From an uncultured Aeromonadaceae bacterium (GTDB lineage: Bacteria > Pseudomonadota > Gammaproteobacteria > Enterobacterales > Aeromonadaceae), in NCBI GenBank assembly GCA_945957385.1, contig CAMFKP010000029.1, forward strand, positions 1 to 47,040: a stretch of DNA of 47,040 nucleotides. The letters are read 5' to 3'. Below, piece by piece: positions 25,200 to 32,887 of the stretch; position 1 is the first letter of the stretch; each line of letters starts with the position of its first letter. The notes under the pieces were generated by a model that worked only from the letters and a program-made list of their open reading frames with translations, did not search any database and was not told the DNA's origin. Both the position numbers and the translations under genes were made by a program.

Positions 25200-26183
25200 T
25201 TGGGTAAATTAATCGGAATTGCAATTGTGGTGCCCCTGTTGTTATTTGGACGAGTGAGCGCTGAAGAGTTGTCGATTAAAGTCGGAGGGAGAGCTTGGGA
25301 TGTCGGCGCTATAAAAAATGTAAGATCATTTTTAATTGAAAATGCGGAAGTCTTACATCTAAAAGATATGGGCGCGACAAAATCATTTATTGTGTTAAAT
25401 GGAAAATATTTTCTTCTGTATGACAATCACACTATACGTGGTGTTGATTATTCTAATAAAAAATTTTTGGGACAGTGGGCTTTGGATGGCAATTCTATGA
25501 TTGACTATGAATCGCTTATGAATAATAGCCTGGAAGAACAAGAGAACGCCGGCGTGTTTAATGATTCCGTTGAATATAATGGCTGTTTATCGCAATATCC
25601 TATGTTGGCTGCAGATGTTAATCATGACGGCGATGATGAGATATTAATATTAAATGAATCAGCTTACGCACTAGATTTGAATGTGTTTTCTCAGAAGAAA
25701 AAAAAGATTGTGTTCGCATCTAATGTGTACGTTGATATGGCCTTTGTGCCAGATGAAGACATGAAAGAGGAGCGGGGGTTAGCTGACAAGCCACAAGATC
25801 CACAATATCTATATTTGGTTGATGGCTATACGAATGCTTACAATGATGGCTATCGCTCTTTCGGTAAACTCTTTTTTGGCGATATTAATGGCGATGGCAA
25901 ACAAGATATCATTCTATGGCGTAAATATTTTGAATCCCTCACGATTGGTGATGCCAAAAAAGGCTTTGCCAAAAAAGATGAATTATTTGTTCATTATGCG
26001 TTAGTGAATGGGGAATATAAAAAACAACCGACGGCGGCGAATATTATCCAGCGTTGGCTGGCGGCCAAGCAGTTGAGCTGGCAGCAGGGCTTCCCCAGCC
26101 GCAGTGAATGCCCGGGCCAGCAGGGCCAGCTGATCCCCGAGTTGCATGATCCCCTGCTCAACGACCCGGATGTGTTGCACTGA
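25200..26183 (+). CDS. Secreted protein with two calcium-loop motifs, copy 2
   Basis: A 327-residue tandem paralogue of the upstream gene. The TTG start at 25200 has AGAGG about 6 bases upstream and opens a signal peptide (IGIAIVVPLLLFGRVSA, cleavage before EEL). The same two loops are present as DVNHDGDDEILIL and DINGDGKQDIILW. N-terminal residues 22-216 match copy 1 only in pattern (NGKYFLLYDN, KKFLGQWAL, a CLSQYP motif before the first loop against CLLKHP). Residues 217-327 are 97% identical in DNA. The 69-base gap to copy 1 has no hairpin, so both are probably co-transcribed. The N-terminal half is even more AT-rich than in copy 1. Function unknown. Confidence 0.8.
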   Translation: MGKLIGIAIVVPLLLFGRVSAEELSIKVGGRAWDVGAIKNVRSFLIENAEVLHLKDMGATKSFIVLNGKYFLLYDNHTIRGVDYSNKKFLGQWALDGNSMIDYESLMNNSLEEQENAGVFNDSVEYNGCLSQYPMLAADVNHDGDDEILILNESAYALDLNVFSQKKKKIVFASNVYVDMAFVPDEDMKEERGLADKPQDPQYLYLVDGYTNAYNDGYRSFGKLFFGDINGDGKQDIILWRKYFESLTIGDAKKGFAKKDELFVHYALVNGEYKKQPTAANIIQRWLAAKQLSWQQGFPSRSECPGQQGQLIPELHDPLLNDPDVLH

Positions 26184-26186
26184 CGG
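25848..26186 (+). repeat. 339-bp direct repeat, copy 2
   Basis: Partner of the segment at 24795-25133 with an exact 1053-base offset and no insertions or deletions. In its last 48 bases all seven differences make this copy more GC-rich (T to C or A to G), six of them synonymous and one changing Ser to Pro. Confidence 0.95.
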
Positions 26187-26452
26187 TTGGACTTGCCCCG
26201 CTTTAGTGGACGCGCCGCACTCACCGACAGTGTCTGGATGAGCTTTCGCCAGCCGACCGCTACCCGCCGCCATCCCCTGCCGCATCGTGCGGATGTGGCC
26301 TTGTTTGCGGTCTTATGGACTGGCCGGGAGCCGTTGTGCGTCCGCACCCTGGCGGCGTAAGGCGCCCGAGCGCTGACTAAGCGGTCGTCATCTGTCTGTC
26401 ATATGTGGCGGCTAGGGTCGAGCGATCTTATTCCGAACGACCGAACCTGCAT
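26184..26452. other. GC-rich spacer with possible coding remnant
   Basis: 269 bases lie between the second secreted-protein gene and the LysR gene. One + frame reads ALTDSVWMSFRQPTATRRH, continues to ALFAVLWTGREPLCVRTLAA and ends at a TAA near 26359, in protein-like composition. It has no start with a Shine-Dalgarno and no recognised family. It may be the 3' remnant of a gene interrupted by insertion of the AT-rich pair. No terminator was seen. Confidence 0.35.
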
Positions 26453-27328
26453 ATGCTTCCTCCGCTTCGTGCCCTTGTGATGTTTGAAGCCGTGGCCAGG
26501 TTGGGGGCCATTGGTGCCGCCGCGCGCGAACTGGATGTCTCGCAGGCTGCCGTAAGCCAGCAACTCAAGACATTGGAAACCTTCCTCGGCAGCCAGTTGT
26601 TTGATCGCAGCCAGCGCGGGGTGACATTAACGCCGTCTGCCCAACACTACCTGCCGGTAGTGCGCGGTGTGCTGCAGCACCTCATTGCGCAAACCCAGAT
26701 CTTGTTTGGCGAACAGCAGGATGCGGTGTTGCGGCTGAAAGTGAACCACTCGATTGCTTATAACTGGTTGATGCCGCGACTGGCGGACTTCACCAACCGT
26801 TATCCCTTTATCCGCCTCGATATGACGCTGGTGGATTGGCCCTCTCCGGTGCCGTGTCTGGATGCCGATGTCGAGATTACCAACGGCTTTCATGCCAGCG
26901 AACATACTCGCGCCGAGCGGCTGTTTCAGGAGTACTGGATCCTGGTCTGCAGCCCGGATTTTCGTCAGCGCCATGCCGCTGCGCTGGCGGAGCGCTCGCT
27001 CGGTGCGTTACCGGCGATTCAGGTCAAAGGCTACGAAGAGACCTGGTTGCAGTGGCTGAGCTATCAGCATCTGGTACCGGTTTATCCCCAGGTGCAGCTG
27101 GAGATCTCCACCTCGCTACATGCGCTGGAGGCAGCCAGACAGGGGATCGGGCTGTTGCTGGTGCGTTCGCTGCATGCGGAGGCCTACCTGACCAGTGGTG
27201 ACTTGGTCGCGGCCTTGCCCGGGAGCATGCCGGCAGAGTCGGCACACTATCTGATCACCACCCCGCAGCGTTCACCTAAGGTGAACTTTTTTTGTGACTG
27301 GCTGCATCACCTGTTGCCGGATCGTTAA
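26453..27328 (+). CDS. LysR-family regulator (GcvA-like subgroup)
   Basis: A 291-residue transcriptional regulator. The start at 26453 gives MLPPLRALVMFEAVARLGAI, the normal distance from the helix-turn-helix; no Shine-Dalgarno is evident. The HTH reads GAAARELDVSQAAVSQQLKTLE. The RGVTLTPSAQHYLPVVRGVL linker and the co-inducer domain with RLKVNHSIAYNWLMPRLADF and VEITNGFH follow the GcvA/AmpR-like subgroup. It lies 122 bases upstream of the ABC cluster on the same strand, so it may regulate it without being divergent. A 7-bp inverted repeat GGTGGCA/TGCCACC (27333-27370) lies in the gap. Confidence 0.9.
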   Translation: MLPPLRALVMFEAVARLGAIGAAARELDVSQAAVSQQLKTLETFLGSQLFDRSQRGVTLTPSAQHYLPVVRGVLQHLIAQTQILFGEQQDAVLRLKVNHSIAYNWLMPRLADFTNRYPFIRLDMTLVDWPSPVPCLDADVEITNGFHASEHTRAERLFQEYWILVCSPDFRQRHAAALAERSLGALPAIQVKGYEETWLQWLSYQHLVPVYPQVQLEISTSLHALEAARQGIGLLLVRSLHAEAYLTSGDLVAALPGSMPAESAHYLITTPQRSPKVNFFCDWLHHLLPDR

Positions 27329-27385
27329 TCGTGGTGGCAGGTCATCACTTTTTCTTATGGCGGTGCCACCGAAATCCGATGGCCC

Positions 27386-27419
27386 GTCGCATCGTATTGT
27401 CATCACCGCTTTCTAGGAT
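27386..27419 (+). promoter_or_regulatory. Pho-box-like promoter of the ABC/PHP/HAD cluster
   Basis: GTCGCAT-CGTA-TTGTCAT (27386-27403) resembles the PhoB box CTGTCAT-N4-CTGTCAT: second repeat 6/7, first 4/7, 4-base spacing exact. A -10 element TAGGAT (27414-27419) follows after 10 bases, the same gap I recall for E. coli phoA, where the Pho box replaces the -35. The predicted start near 27426 leaves a leader of about 25 bases before the first ATG. The weak first repeat keeps this tentative. Confidence 0.45.
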
Positions 27420-27450
27420 GGGGCATTGATTTGCACATGGAGAACGGTGC

Positions 27451-28347
27451 ATGACACCCACTTCTGTTCGTCGCTGCCGGTGTTGGTCCGCCCTGACACC
27501 CTACAGCATGATGCTGCCGTTGCTGGTGCCACTGTTTCTGTTCTGGCTGATCCCGTTCGGCTGGAGCATCTATATCAGCTTCACTGACTGGGACTACATC
27601 ACGCCGACCTTTAACTATGTCGGGCTGGATAACTATCAGGAGTTGTTTGGCCGGGACGACTTTTGGCAGGCGGTAGGCAACACCGGGCTGTTTGCGCTGG
27701 GCGTGGTCATCCCGACCGTGGCGCTGGGGCTGCTGTTCGCCCTGCTGCTGCACAAACAGTTCAGTGGCAGTCACCTCTACCGTGCGCTGATTTTCTCGCC
27801 GTGGATCACGCCAACCATAGCTGTGTCGATTGTCTGGTCCTGGGTGTTTGACACCAAAAATGGCTTGCTGAACCAATTGCTGGCCGGCGTCGGCATGAGC
27901 CAGCCGATCCCCTGGCTGGAGCAGGGGCACACCGCCATGGTGGCGGTGATGGTGGTCACGATCTGGCAGGCTCTCGGCTGGACCATGCTGTTCTATATCA
28001 GCGCACTAAACCGCATTCCTGCTGCCCTGTATGAAGCCAGCGCGATTGATGGCTGCTCGGCCTGGACGCGGCTGTGGAAGATCACGCTGCCGCTGATTTC
28101 ACCCACCACCTTCTTCCTGGTGATCGTCAACCTGATTACCGCCATCGAAAGTTTTGATCAGTTCCAGATCCTGACCCAGGGCGGGCCGGGTGGCACGACC
28201 CGTACCTTGCTCTACCTGTTCTACCAGGAGGCGTTCGAGCAGTACCAGATGGGGCCGGCGGCGGCGATGTCGCTGGTGATCTTCGTTCTCACTGCAGGGC
28301 TGACCCTGCTCAATACCCTGCTCGGCAAGCGCTGGGTCTATTACTGA
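27451..28347 (+). CDS. ABC transporter permease, UgpA/MalF-type
   Basis: An inner-membrane subunit of a carbohydrate/organophosphate importer (CUT1 type). The 298-residue product has six predicted helices, starting at MMLPLLVPLFLFWLIPFGWS. The ATPase-docking EAA loop is EASAIDGCSAWTRLWKITLP near the C-terminal side. LTQGGPGGTTRTLLYLFYQEAF is the typical UgpA/MalF segment before the last helix. GGAG lies 8 bases before the ATG. It is first of six closely packed genes (11-base gap to the next). The similarity is to glycerol-3-phosphate permeases, but the order differs from ugpBAECQ, so ugp symbols are not assigned. Confidence 0.9.
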   Translation: MTPTSVRRCRCWSALTPYSMMLPLLVPLFLFWLIPFGWSIYISFTDWDYITPTFNYVGLDNYQELFGRDDFWQAVGNTGLFALGVVIPTVALGLLFALLLHKQFSGSHLYRALIFSPWITPTIAVSIVWSWVFDTKNGLLNQLLAGVGMSQPIPWLEQGHTAMVAVMVVTIWQALGWTMLFYISALNRIPAALYEASAIDGCSAWTRLWKITLPLISPTTFFLVIVNLITAIESFDQFQILTQGGPGGTTRTLLYLFYQEAFEQYQMGPAAAMSLVIFVLTAGLTLLNTLLGKRWVYY

Positions 28348-28358
28348 GGGAGGCCGGT

Positions 28359-29285
28359 ATGAACAGTGAAACCCTGATAACGCGTCGTCGTCCGCTGGTG
28401 TTACCCGTCACGGAATCGCCGGGCGTATTGATTCGTCGTCTGTGGACGCTCTTGGCCCGGATGGATCGCCGCTGGCTGGTCAAACACCTGCTGCTCAGTG
28501 TGGTCGGTCTGCTGATGGTGTTTCCGTTTGTGTGGATGATCTCCGGCGCGCTGAAGAGCAATGCCGAGATCTTTGCCAGCCCGCTGGCGCTGATCCCGCA
28601 GCATCTGCACTGGCAGACCTTTGTCGAGACGCTGCACAGTGCGCCGTTCGCCCGCTATATCGTCAACAGTGCCTGGGTGGCGCTGGCCACCACGCTCCTG
28701 GTGCTTGCCAACTCGGCGCTGTTTGCCTACTGCATGACCCAGTTGCAGTTCCGTGGACGAACGCTCTGCTATCTGCTGGTGATGGCCAGCTATATGCTGC
28801 CGGGCGCGGTGACCTATATCCCGGCCTACATCATTCTGGCCAAGTTGCAGCTGCTCAATAGCCATAGCGGGTTGATCCTATCCAATGCGGTGAGCGTGTT
28901 TGGCGTGTTCTATCTGCGGCAGGTGTTCAGCCGTATCCATCCCTCGCTGATCGAGGCGGCGCGTATCGACGGCGCCAGCGAGGTGAAAATTCTTACGGCC
29001 ATCCTGTTGCCACAGTGCAAGCCGGCGCTGGCGACCCTGTTTCTGATCACCTTTATCACCAACTACAACAGCTACATGTGGCCGAGTCTGGTCCTGACCG
29101 ACGCCGATCTCAGCCTGATTGCCACCGGCATCCGCCAGTACTTTATCGCGCAAGGCCACTACGGGCTCAACTGGTCGCACATCATGGCGGCCTGCACCCT
29201 GGCGGTCCTGCCGTTGCTCCTGCTCTTTGTTCTCTGTCAACACACCATCCTGTCAAGCATTGCCGGCAACGGCGTCAAGGAATAA
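28359..29285 (+). CDS. ABC transporter permease, UgpE/MalG-type
   Basis: The second inner-membrane subunit of the importer, 308 residues. A ~45-residue cytoplasmic N-terminal extension precedes the first helix (HLLLSVVGLLMVFPFVWMISGALK), longer than in UgpE. The EAA loop is EAARIDGASEVKILTAILLPQ. The family-typical FLITFITNYNSYMWPSLVLTD and C-terminal QHTILSSIAGNGVKE follow. It begins 11 bases after the UgpA-type gene behind GGGAGG and ends 12 bases before the binding-protein gene. Confidence 0.9.
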   Translation: MNSETLITRRRPLVLPVTESPGVLIRRLWTLLARMDRRWLVKHLLLSVVGLLMVFPFVWMISGALKSNAEIFASPLALIPQHLHWQTFVETLHSAPFARYIVNSAWVALATTLLVLANSALFAYCMTQLQFRGRTLCYLLVMASYMLPGAVTYIPAYIILAKLQLLNSHSGLILSNAVSVFGVFYLRQVFSRIHPSLIEAARIDGASEVKILTAILLPQCKPALATLFLITFITNYNSYMWPSLVLTDADLSLIATGIRQYFIAQGHYGLNWSHIMAACTLAVLPLLLLFVLCQHTILSSIAGNGVKE

Positions 29286-29297
29286 CTGGAGAGAGTC

Positions 29298-30572
29298 ATG
29301 AAACAACGTAATGCCTTACACCTGGCCTGTCTGATGGGCTTGTTCACCATGGCGGTACAAGCCGAGGCGAAAACCGATGTGGTGCTGTGGTATGCCGGCG
29401 GTGCCAAGCCGCAGCAGATGATGCAAACCCTGATCGACGAGTTCAACAACAGTCAAAACGACTATGAGGTGAAGGCCAGCCTGCAGGCGAGTTACAGCGA
29501 AACCTTCCAGAAACTGCAGGCGGCGATGGCCTCGAAAACGGCTCCGGCCGTCGTGCTGCTGACCGGGGAACAGGCGACTGGCATGGCCAACCGCCAGCTG
29601 TTGCGTGACCTGCGCCCGTATATGGATGCCAATTTCAACTTCGCCGATTTTGTGCCGACCTTCCGTGCCGCGGTCACCGCCGCCGACCAGAGTGTGTATG
29701 GCTTGCCGGCGTATGGCACTACCCAGGTGTTTTACTACAACAAGCAGGTGTTGGCCGAACACGGCTTCAGCGAAAAGGATCTGGCAACCTGGCAGGGAGT
29801 GGCCAAGGTGGCGGCCAAGGTGACGCAGAAGGATGCCAGCGGCAATATCATCTTCTACGGCTGGGAGCCGATGTGGGGCAAGGACAACCTGATCGATGCC
29901 GCCTTGTCGAACGGCGGCAAGATTTTAAGTGCCGATGGCAAGAAGGTGGCGTTTGATAGTCCGGAATGGGTTGCGGTGTGGGACGGGTTTCGCCAATGGA
30001 TCCATGCTGATCAAACCATGCGCATTCATCACGGTGGTCAGGGCTGGGAATACTGGTACAAGACCATCGATGATGTGATGAAGGATCGTGCTCTGGGTTA
30101 CACCGGCTCGTCCGGCGACCAGGGCGATCTGGACTTCACCAAGCTGGCGGCAACCACCCAGCCGGGTTGGGGTAGCCATCCGGCGGCTCCGATTGCCAGT
30201 GCCCAGGTGCTGGTGCTGCCCAAGGAGACCGAGGATGAGGCTGCCAAGGGGGCGTTTGCGTTCCTGAACTACTATACCCAGGCCAAGAATACCGCTCGTT
30301 GGTCGATGAAGACCGGTTATATCCCGGTACGCCAGAGCGCGTCGAGCGATCCGGACTATCAGGCCTATACCGCCAAGAACCCGCAGGCGCTGATCCCGCT
30401 CAAGCAGGCGGTCACTGCCAGCCCGAACTTTATCGACCCCACCAACGGCAAGATCCTCGATGCACTCACCATTGCCGCTGATCAGGTCGAGATCCAGAAC
30501 GTACCGGCCGAGAAGGCATTGAAGGAAGCGGCTAAGAAGGCGCAGCGTGCGCTGGATCGGGTGAAGGGGTAA
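29298..30572 (+). CDS. Periplasmic substrate-binding protein, UgpB-type (family 1)
   Basis: A 424-residue secreted binding protein of the importer. The signal peptide is MKQRNALHLACLMGLFTMAV with probable cleavage at QAEA. The mature part begins TDVVLWYAGGAKPQQMMQTLIDEFNNSQNDY, the usual family-1 opening. YGLPAYGTTQVFYYNKQVL and the late MKTGYIPVRQSA match UgpB/MalE-like folds (UgpB has a similar GYIPV segment). GGAG precedes the ATG by 7-8 bases. In the cluster it confers specificity; its pocket could bind a phosphorylated polyol or diester, but ligand residues cannot be read with confidence. Confidence 0.88.
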   Translation: MKQRNALHLACLMGLFTMAVQAEAKTDVVLWYAGGAKPQQMMQTLIDEFNNSQNDYEVKASLQASYSETFQKLQAAMASKTAPAVVLLTGEQATGMANRQLLRDLRPYMDANFNFADFVPTFRAAVTAADQSVYGLPAYGTTQVFYYNKQVLAEHGFSEKDLATWQGVAKVAAKVTQKDASGNIIFYGWEPMWGKDNLIDAALSNGGKILSADGKKVAFDSPEWVAVWDGFRQWIHADQTMRIHHGGQGWEYWYKTIDDVMKDRALGYTGSSGDQGDLDFTKLAATTQPGWGSHPAAPIASAQVLVLPKETEDEAAKGAFAFLNYYTQAKNTARWSMKTGYIPVRQSASSDPDYQAYTAKNPQALIPLKQAVTASPNFIDPTNGKILDALTIAADQVEIQNVPAEKALKEAAKKAQRALDRVKG

Positions 30573-30575
30573 ACC

Positions 30576-32138
30576 GTGGCGGCTGACTCGAACCACGCGC
30601 TGGCCTCCGGACCAGAGCGGTTGCCGGCAACCCTGCCGTCGGGCGAGGCGACGCGGGTGGATCTCGCTTTCGCGGGTGAGTTGACCTATGGTCGGCAGAT
30701 ACACAGTGTGGTGCTGCCGGCCGGGGTGACCAGCCTGACGCTGGCTGGTCAGACCCGGCAACAGGGGCTGCTGTATGTCCAGTTGCAGGACAGTCACGGT
30801 CAACTGCGTGCGGCGCTGGTGCTTCAAAAGGGGCACAAGCAGGTGTCGTTGTCAGCCGCACCGTCCTGTGATGCGGGGGCATCGTCTGTCGTGCCGTCGG
30901 ACATAGTGCCGGCCGGCACCTGGCAACTGGCGGTATGCCACCTGGAAGGGGAGAGGCGTTCTCCCCATCCGCAAGCCTATACGCTGACCCTGCATGGCTG
31001 GTCGAGCCCGCGCGCCGTGATGCCTGTCGTTACAGAGACCGAAATGCCAGTCGTCACCGCTATTGCCGCACCGGCTGGTCGCGGGCCGGCCTGGTATTGT
31101 GGCGATTTGCATGCCCATACCCGGTTCTCCGACGGCCATAACACCCTGGAACAGGCGATGGCGATCGCCGCTGACCAGCAACTCGATTTTCTGTTTCTGA
31201 CCGAACATAACCTCTGTCATCCGCACCTGCCGGTGTCAGATCGCACCCTGATCCTGCCTGGCATCGAAATCACCACTTCGCTTGGTCACTTCAATGTGCA
31301 CGGGCCGGTGCGGCCGCTGCAGCTGATTGACCGCGACTTATCCAGTGCAGCCCTGATCGCCCAGGGGCTGGACGAGGTGGCAGGAGCCAATAGCCATATC
31401 ACGATTAACCATCCGATGATGAAGCCTTGGCATTGGCACTATGACGCGCTGGATATGCGCCGTGTGCATGCGCTAGAGGTCTGTTGTGATCCGACGTGGG
31501 CCACTTCCCCTGCGGCCACCGAGGCGGCGCTGGCCGTGCTCAACCAGGCATGGCAACTCGGGCTGCGTCTCACGGCCGTGGGGGGCAGCGATTGTCATCT
31601 GACCCCGGACGAGCGCAACCCACAGGCCAGCGCGCCTTCGCTGTATGGCGATCCGGCCACCTGGGTGTTTGCGCAAGATCTGACGCAAAGCGCGATTTTG
31701 GCCGGGCTGCGCGCTGGACATGTTTATCTAGCGCGCCACAGCGCACTGATCTTTGACCTGCAGCCGGTGTCATTCCCGTTGGCGATGGCGATTCTGCCCG
31801 GTATGGATGTGGGAGCACAGCGGGTGGCGCTGACCATTCACACCGCTGCACCAGTGCATGACTGGCAGCTACAGCTCATTGCAGATGGCGACTGTATTGC
31901 CACGTTGCCGCTTGGCGCTCAGCCGCAAACCCTGATGCTCGATTTGACCCGTTACAGCTGGCTGCGTTGCGACATTCGCGATAGCGAAGGGGCATTTGCC
32001 GGGTTGATTAATCCGCTCTACAACGGCGCCCATCCACGTTTTCGTCAGCCAGCGCCTGCGCTGAGTTGGGAAGAATTGCGGTCTGCAAGCCGGATGACCT
32101 CGGCCGTTGCGGCCTATGACAAGAGTTACGATGTATGA
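30576..32138 (+). CDS. PHP-domain metallohydrolase (CehA/McbA-like)
   Basis: A 520-residue protein, the most distinctive of the cluster. The GTG at 30576 has AAGGGG 7 bases upstream. Residues ~1-145 are an all-beta-looking N-terminal domain of unknown role. From ~172 the PHP fold shows its metal ligands: CGDLHAHTRFSDG (D177, H179, H181), LTEHN (E210, H211), PGIEITTSLGHFNVHG, ITINHPMM and GGSDCHLTPDE. A beta-rich C-terminal part follows. PHP enzymes are di- or trinuclear metal phosphoesterases or hydrolases. No signal peptide is visible, so it should act in the cytosol on the imported compound. Its position matches that of UgpQ, the phosphodiesterase of the ugp operon. The substrate is unknown. 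Confidence 0.88.
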   Translation: MAADSNHALASGPERLPATLPSGEATRVDLAFAGELTYGRQIHSVVLPAGVTSLTLAGQTRQQGLLYVQLQDSHGQLRAALVLQKGHKQVSLSAAPSCDAGASSVVPSDIVPAGTWQLAVCHLEGERRSPHPQAYTLTLHGWSSPRAVMPVVTETEMPVVTAIAAPAGRGPAWYCGDLHAHTRFSDGHNTLEQAMAIAADQQLDFLFLTEHNLCHPHLPVSDRTLILPGIEITTSLGHFNVHGPVRPLQLIDRDLSSAALIAQGLDEVAGANSHITINHPMMKPWHWHYDALDMRRVHALEVCCDPTWATSPAATEAALAVLNQAWQLGLRLTAVGGSDCHLTPDERNPQASAPSLYGDPATWVFAQDLTQSAILAGLRAGHVYLARHSALIFDLQPVSFPLAMAILPGMDVGAQRVALTIHTAAPVHDWQLQLIADGDCIATLPLGAQPQTLMLDLTRYSWLRCDIRDSEGAFAGLINPLYNGAHPRFRQPAPALSWEELRSASRMTSAVAAYDKSYDV

Positions 32139-32887
32139 CGATTCAAGGCTTACTGTTTGATAAAGATGGAACCCTGATCAGCTTTACCCCGCTGTGGCCG
32201 GCGATTGCCCGCGACTGCGCCTGCCAGCTAGTGGCCAGTGGTAATGTGGAGTGCGATGTGACGGTCGACCGCCTGTTGGCGGCGATCGGGGTGCAGGGCG
32301 AGAGCATAGATCCACAAGGGATTCTGGCGGTCGAGCCGGTGAGTGCCACCGCCGCCGCCTGGTATGCCCTGCTGCAACCGGCTATCCCGGCTGCGGCTTT
32401 CGCGCAGCAAGTCAGCCAGATGATGCAGCGGAGCCTGTATGCCCATCCGCAGTGGTTAGCGGCGATAGCCGATGTGCCGGCGCAGTTACGCCTGTGGCGG
32501 GCACAGGGCTACCGGCTCGGGGTGGCCACCGCCGATAATCAGGACTCCACCCGGTTTTGTTTGGCCCATACCGGCCTGCTTGAGTTGTTCGATTTTATCG
32601 GCACCTCGGATGGTGAGTTGGCCGCCAAGCCAGATCCTGCGCTGCTGCATGCGTTTTGCAACGAGACAGGCCTGCGGCCGCAGCAGGTGATCATGTTCGG
32701 GGACACCCCCTCGGACATGGCGTTCGGGCGCAATGCCGGTGCGTTCAGCGTCGGCGTATTGAGCGGGACGGCTACCTCAGCCGAGCTGGCACCTCTGGCC
32801 CACGGCATAGTGCCATCGGTGGCCGATTTTGATCCGGCTCGCTTGCCGTGGTCGTTGCAAACGGAAGGGGCGTATCAACATGGCTGA
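32135..32887 (+). CDS. HAD-superfamily phosphatase (phosphoglycolate phosphatase-like)
   Basis: A 250-residue cytosolic hydrolase. Motif I is LLFDKDGTLISF (nucleophile D9, acid D11), motif II lies in GVATADNQD, motif III is the Lys in LAAKPDPALLHAF, and motif IV is MFGDTPSDMAFGRNAG. The helical cap lies between residues ~20 and 105, as in Gph-type phosphatases. The ATG overlaps the PHP gene's stop (ATGA) and the stop overlaps the ATPase start by eight bases, so the three are translated together. The likely job is to remove phosphate from the monoester produced by the PHP enzyme. Motif II has Thr-Ala-Asp rather than a run of Ser/Thr, which is within normal variation. Confidence 0.88.
   Translation: MTIQGLLFDKDGTLISFTPLWPAIARDCACQLVASGNVECDVTVDRLLAAIGVQGESIDPQGILAVEPVSATAAAWYALLQPAIPAAAFAQQVSQMMQRSLYAHPQWLAAIADVPAQLRLWRAQGYRLGVATADNQDSTRFCLAHTGLLELFDFIGTSDGELAAKPDPALLHAFCNETGLRPQQVIMFGDTPSDMAFGRNAGAFSVGVLSGTATSAELAPLAHGIVPSVADFDPARLPWSLQTEGAYQHG

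Noticed and set aside
27333..27370. GGTGGCA/TGCCACC inverted repeat as a LysR-gene terminator
   Set aside because: Only 7 bp with a 24-base loop and no T run after it; an operator role is possible but unsupported.
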